DNA of 64,000 nucleotides from Jannaschia sp. W003 (GTDB lineage: Bacteria > Pseudomonadota > Alphaproteobacteria > Rhodobacterales > Rhodobacteraceae): positions 1,861,501-1,925,500 of the forward strand of contig NZ_CP083539.1 in assembly GCF_025144335.1 (NCBI RefSeq), given 5' to 3'. Positions 60,658-64,000 of the stretch are shown here, in pieces. Under the pieces are notes generated by a model. The model was not told the DNA's origin and did no database searches. It saw only the letters and a program-made list of their open reading frames with translations. Numbering within the stretch: position 1 is the first letter of the stretch; the number at the start of each line of letters is the position of its first letter. Made by a program: the position numbers and the translations under genes.

Positions 60658-62430
60658 ATGTTCACGCGCGACGTCACCGGGCGCAGGATCGCGCAGGAGC
60701 GGCTCTTCCCGGGCCTGCCGGGAACCGTCCGCGTCATGATCGCCGTCAGCCTCGCCGTGCTGGTGGCCGTGGTCTGGATCGCCAACGCCTTCCTTACGGA
60801 GCGCTTCGTGGAGGCCACGCGCCAGCGCGCCGAGCTGCGCCAGTCGCTCTATGCCGGGGCGATCCTGTCGGAGCTGCAGCGCAACTCCGTGGTGCCGCTT
60901 CTGCTGGCCCGCGATCCCACGCTGATCACCGCGCTGCAGGCGCGCGACTTCTCGGCCTCCTCGCAGCGGCTGATCTCGTTCGTCGACGAAATCGGCTCCG
61001 CCGCGCTCACCCTCATGGACACCGAGGGCCGCGTGGTGGCCGCCACCGACCGCGCCGAGCTGGGCGCGAGCTACGGCGACGCGCCGTTCTTCGCCGAGGC
61101 GATCCGCGGATCGGATACGGTGTTCACCCTCAACCCCACCCCCGGAGGCGCCTATCAGGCCAGCTTCAGCCGCGAGGTGCGCGACGGTGCGACCTCGCTC
61201 GGGGTGATCCAGGTCGAGGTCGACCTCGCCCAGTTCGAGCGGCGCTGGCGCGGCACCACCGCCGCCGTGGTGGTGACCGACGCCTCGGGCCGCGTCATCA
61301 TCTCGACCGAGCCGCGCTGGCGGGGCCAGGCGCTGGGCCAGGCGCTGGCCTCGCTGTCGGTGCCCACCGCGCTGGAGCGGGCGCTCCAGTCCGCGGGCGC
61401 CTTCGGTCCGGGCGTGGACGAGGGGTTCTTCTCGTCCACCGCGCTGATGCAGCTCGAGACGCGGGTGCCGTTCCGCGGCTGGCGGCTGGTGTCGTTCACC
61501 TCCTACGAGAGCGTGCGCGAGCGGGTGAACGGCGTGCTCGCCCTCATCATCACCGTCTTCGCGCTGCTTCTGGCGTTGGGCTTCTACCTCTTGAACCGGC
61601 GCGCCACGATGCGCTCGCTGGGCTTCCAGCGGGAGTCGGCCGCCCTGCGCGCCCTCAACGACCGCCTGTCGGCCGAGATCGCTGAGCGGCGGCGCGTGGA
61701 GGAGGAGCTGAAGGTCACCGAGCAGAGCCTCGCACAGTCCTCGAAGCTGGCCGCGCTCGGCGAGATGTCGGCCGCGGTGTCCCACGAGCTGAACCAGCCG
61801 CTGGCCGCGATGAAGACCTACCTCGCGGGCGCCAAGCTCCTGCTCCAGAGGCGGCGACCCGACGAGGCGCTGTCGAGCTTCCAGCGCATCGACGACCTGA
61901 TCGAGCGCATGGGCGCCATCACGCGGCAGCTGAAGTCCTACGCGCGCAAGGGCGACCAGGCCTTCGAGCGCTTCGACATGCGCGATGCCGTGGCCGCCGC
62001 CCTGGCGCTGATGGAGCCGCAGCTGCGCCAGCACAAGGTGCGCCTGACCCAGGCCGTTCCGAACCACCCCGTCTGGATCGAGGCCGACCGTCTGCGGCTG
62101 GAGCAGGTCGTGATCAACCTCGTGCGCAACGCCCTCGACGCCATGCTCGGCGCCGAGGAGCGCGAGCTGGAGATGTTGTTATCGCATGGCGACGAGGCTG
62201 TGCTCACGGTGCGCGACACGGGCCACGGCATCACCGACCGCGAACAGCTGTTCGAGCCGTTCTACACGACCAAGGCCCCCGGAGAGGGCACGGGGCTGGG
62301 GCTGGCCATCTCGTCCGGGATCGTGAAGGACATGGGCGGACGCCTCACGGCACGAAACTCGACGCGGGGCGGCGCCGTTTTCGAAGTGCGGCTACCTTGC
62401 GTGGACAAACGGGTGGACGCGGCAGAGTAG
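60658..62430 (+). CDS. dctB: DctB-type C4-dicarboxylate sensor histidine kinase
   Basis: A 590-residue membrane kinase. TM1 (about 27-46) and TM2 (about 292-312) bracket a double-Cache-like periplasmic domain (ALTLMDTEGRVVAATDRAELGASYGDAPFF; VVTDASGRVIISTEPRWR). A coiled coil (330-360) leads to the H-box AAVSHELNQPLAAMK with His376, the N-box INLVRNALDAM and GEGTGLGLAISSGI. Phosphorylates the adjacent DctD-like regulator, 25 bp downstream. The dctPQM set in this window lies 12 kb away and may or may not be its target. Confidence 0.9.
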   Translation: MFTRDVTGRRIAQERLFPGLPGTVRVMIAVSLAVLVAVVWIANAFLTERFVEATRQRAELRQSLYAGAILSELQRNSVVPLLLARDPTLITALQARDFSASSQRLISFVDEIGSAALTLMDTEGRVVAATDRAELGASYGDAPFFAEAIRGSDTVFTLNPTPGGAYQASFSREVRDGATSLGVIQVEVDLAQFERRWRGTTAAVVVTDASGRVIISTEPRWRGQALGQALASLSVPTALERALQSAGAFGPGVDEGFFSSTALMQLETRVPFRGWRLVSFTSYESVRERVNGVLALIITVFALLLALGFYLLNRRATMRSLGFQRESAALRALNDRLSAEIAERRRVEEELKVTEQSLAQSSKLAALGEMSAAVSHELNQPLAAMKTYLAGAKLLLQRRRPDEALSSFQRIDDLIERMGAITRQLKSYARKGDQAFERFDMRDAVAAALALMEPQLRQHKVRLTQAVPNHPVWIEADRLRLEQVVINLVRNALDAMLGAEERELEMLLSHGDEAVLTVRDTGHGITDREQLFEPFYTTKAPGEGTGLGLAISSGIVKDMGGRLTARNSTRGGAVFEVRLPCVDKRVDAAE

Positions 62431-62455
62431 GTCCGCCCGCCGAACAGGAGGCCCC

Positions 62456-63787
62456 ATGGCCGAACAGATGCGCATCGCCATCGTCGACGACGAGCAGGAC
62501 ATGCGGCAGTCGATCAGCCAGTGGCTGGCGCTGTCGGGGTTCAAGACCGAGACCTTCGCCTCGGCCGAGGACGCCCTGCGCCAGATCGGCGCCGACTATC
62601 CCGGGATTGTGATCTCGGACATCCGAATGCCCGGCATGGACGGCATGGCGTTCCTCAAGCGGCTCATGTCGTCGGACAGCTCGCTGCCCGTGATCATGAT
62701 CACCGGCCACGGCGACGTGCCCATGGCTGTGGAGGCCATGCAGCTGGGCGCCTACGACTTCATGGAGAAGCCGTTCAATCCCGACCGCCTGACCGACCTC
62801 GCGCGGCGCGCCGCGCAGGCCCGCAAGCTCACCTTGGACAACCGCGCCCTGCGGCGCGAGCTGTCCGACGGCACCGTGCTCATGCGCAAGCTGATCGGCA
62901 CCTCGCCCGCCATGGAGCGGCTGCGCGAGGACATCCTCGACCTCGGACAGGCCGACACCCACGTGCTGATCGACGGCGAGACCGGTACCGGCAAGACCCT
63001 CGTGGCGCATGCGCTCCATGCCGTCGGCCCCCGCGCGGGCAAGACCTTCAGCCTCGTGAGCTGCGCCGCCCTCGGCGAGGAGGAGCTGTCGGCCCGGCTC
63101 TTCGGCCCCTGCCAGGACGGCCTGCCGCTGGTCGAGGAGGCCCGCGGCGGCACGCTGGTGCTCGAGGACATCGAAAGCCTGCCCAACACGCTCCAGGCGC
63201 GCCTCCTGACCTTCATCAACGACCAGGGCGTGCCCGCCGAGACGCGCATCGTGGCCATCGCCAACGCGTCCGACCCCTCGGGCTCCTGCGAGGAGTCGCT
63301 TCGCACCGACCTGTTCTACCGCCTCGCCGCCATGCGCCTGAACCTGCCGCCCCTGCGCGCGCGGGGCGAGGACGTGCTGACGCTGTTCACCCACTACGCC
63401 GAGACCTTCGGCGACGAGTATGGCGCGACGCCCCCGCAGCTGACCGCGCAAGAGGCCGCGCAGCTGCTGCAGGCGCCCTGGCCGGGCAACGTGCGCCAGC
63501 TCATCAACCTCGCCGAGCGCGCCGTGCTCCAGCAGCGGCGCGGCACGGGCTCGATCTCCTCGCTGCTCATGGCCGACACCGAGGAGCAGGGGCAGACGCC
63601 GCAGGTCACCACCGAGGGCAAGCCGCTGAAGGAGTACGTGGAGGCCTTCGAGCGGATGCTGATCGACAACGCCATGCGCCGTCACCGCGGCTCGATCCAG
63701 TCGGTGATGGACGAGCTGTCGCTGCCGCGCCGGACGCTAAACGAGAAGATGGCCAAGCACGGGCTCAGCCGGTCGAACTACCTCTAG
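62456..63787 (+). CDS. dctD: DctD-type NtrC-family response regulator lacking GAFTGA
   Basis: A 443-residue regulator. The receiver domain has Asp55 (VISDIRMPGMDG) and Lys105. AAA+ domain: Walker A GETGTGKT (173-180), then LSARLFGPCQDGLPLVEEARGG-TL where the GAFTGA L1 loop of sigma-54 activators should be; Walker B is TLVLEDIES (D and E swapped relative to LDE). R-finger region RTDLFYRL and WPGNVRQL persist. Fis-type HTH at about 405-440. Without GAFTGA it probably does not act on sigma-54, like R. capsulatus NtrC. Coupled to dctB. Confidence 0.88.
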   Translation: MAEQMRIAIVDDEQDMRQSISQWLALSGFKTETFASAEDALRQIGADYPGIVISDIRMPGMDGMAFLKRLMSSDSSLPVIMITGHGDVPMAVEAMQLGAYDFMEKPFNPDRLTDLARRAAQARKLTLDNRALRRELSDGTVLMRKLIGTSPAMERLREDILDLGQADTHVLIDGETGTGKTLVAHALHAVGPRAGKTFSLVSCAALGEEELSARLFGPCQDGLPLVEEARGGTLVLEDIESLPNTLQARLLTFINDQGVPAETRIVAIANASDPSGSCEESLRTDLFYRLAAMRLNLPPLRARGEDVLTLFTHYAETFGDEYGATPPQLTAQEAAQLLQAPWPGNVRQLINLAERAVLQQRRGTGSISSLLMADTEEQGQTPQVTTEGKPLKEYVEAFERMLIDNAMRRHRGSIQSVMDELSLPRRTLNEKMAKHGLSRSNYL

Positions 63788-63803
63788 GCGTCCCGGACCC
63801 TAG

Positions 63804-64000
63804 TCAGTCCGCGACACGCAGCGCGATTTTGCCCACGTGCGCCTTGGCGGCGAAGGCCTCCTGCGCCGCGGCGATCTCGCGCAGCGGGAAGGTCCGGGCC
63901 ACCACCGGGGCGAGGCGGCCCGACTCGATGTGGGCCACGAGGGCGGCGAACACCTCCGGCGGCTGGTGGGTGCAGCCGAGGAGGGTCAGGTCGCGCAGGT
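63804..64000 (-). CDS. Zinc-type alcohol/quinone oxidoreductase, C-terminal part (partial)
   Basis: The frame runs off the right edge; the visible 65 residues are the C-terminus of an MDR-family dehydrogenase. LRDLTLLGCTHQPPEVFAALV and RTFPLREIAAAQEAFAAKAHVGKIALRV match the C-terminal helix and the final strand typical of quinone oxidoreductase/crotonyl-CoA reductase-like proteins. Specific substrate cannot be read from this part. Confidence 0.8.
   Translation of the reverse strand, partial: LRDLTLLGCTHQPPEVFAALVAHIESGRLAPVVARTFPLREIAAAQEAFAAKAHVGKIALRVAD

Noticed and set aside
1..64000. CRISPR arrays, insertion sequences, prophage or toxin-antitoxin modules
   Set aside because: No regularly spaced repeats, transposase, integrase or paired small toxin/antitoxin frames could be supported.

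Overview
The window is GC-rich (about 70%), densely coded chromosomal DNA that looks like a member of the Rhodobacteraceae (Rhodobacterales, Alphaproteobacteria). The evidence is the gene complement and local pairings: efp beside a conserved 109-residue protein, a DUF6314-type protein, a pcm-tolC pair, TRAP transporters, a CioAB-type bd oxidase, DctBD, and GCCCCGG-N-CCGGGGC palindromes between genes. Species is not determined. No insertion sequence, phage gene, CRISPR array or rRNA is seen. Two tRNA genes are present, Leu(UAA) and Cys(GCA).

Region 1 (1-11.8 kb): the tail of a probable metal ABC permease; a two-subunit ThDP decarboxylase (comDE-like); an APH-fold protein; a MarR regulator with a palindromic operator; a fused FAD-oxidoreductase/SelD converging on mnmH (selenium to tRNA 2-selenouridine); cytochrome bd oxidase (cydAB plus a 31-residue DUF2474-like subunit) converging on a Trk/RCK-like membrane protein; and a four-gene operon of a DUF442 rhodanese-loop protein and a three-subunit (split beta) nitrile hydratase/thiocyanate hydrolase-like enzyme.

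Region 2 (11.8-34 kb): mostly housekeeping. It holds prpE followed by a soluble hybrid histidine kinase, an amidohydrolase, an ATP-dependent ligase / hydrolase / MBL exonuclease repair operon, a solitary fliG, argC, purB, a SnoaL-like protein, tRNA-Leu, a lytic transglycosylase, cobQ, efp, a PopZ-like protein, pcm-tolC and tRNA-Cys.

Region 3 (34-57 kb): a carbohydrate and sugar-acid catabolic block directly after tRNA-Cys. It begins with an iolJ-like aldolase, iolB and iolC divergent from two Gfo/Idh dehydrogenases. Then comes a bidirectional locus centred near 49.45 kb. Leftward it reads a beta-hydroxyacid dehydrogenase, TRAP dctPQM, altronate-type dehydratase, Gfo/Idh, AroE-like dehydrogenase, second beta-hydroxyacid dehydrogenase and two exporters. 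Rightward it reads a 2-keto-3-deoxy-L-fuconate dehydrogenase-like SDR, IlvD/EDD dehydratase, FAH-family hydrolase, 2-hydroxyacid dehydrogenase and enolase-superfamily dehydratase. Together they suggest TRAP uptake of a sugar acid, dehydration, oxidation and C-C cleavage to pyruvate and a hydroxyacid. No dedicated regulator lies inside the block.

Region 4 (57-64 kb): a TVP38-type membrane protein, GNAT, aroA, purQ, a DctB-type sensor kinase and a DctD-type regulator that lacks the GAFTGA loop, ending in the C-terminus of a zinc-type alcohol/quinone dehydrogenase that runs off the window.

The most unusual items are the split-beta nitrile hydratase operon with its DUF442 gene, the GAFTGA-less DctD, the antisense overlap of the DUF2474-like gene with the Trk-like gene, and the regulator-less bidirectional sugar-acid locus with an 18-bp palindrome.
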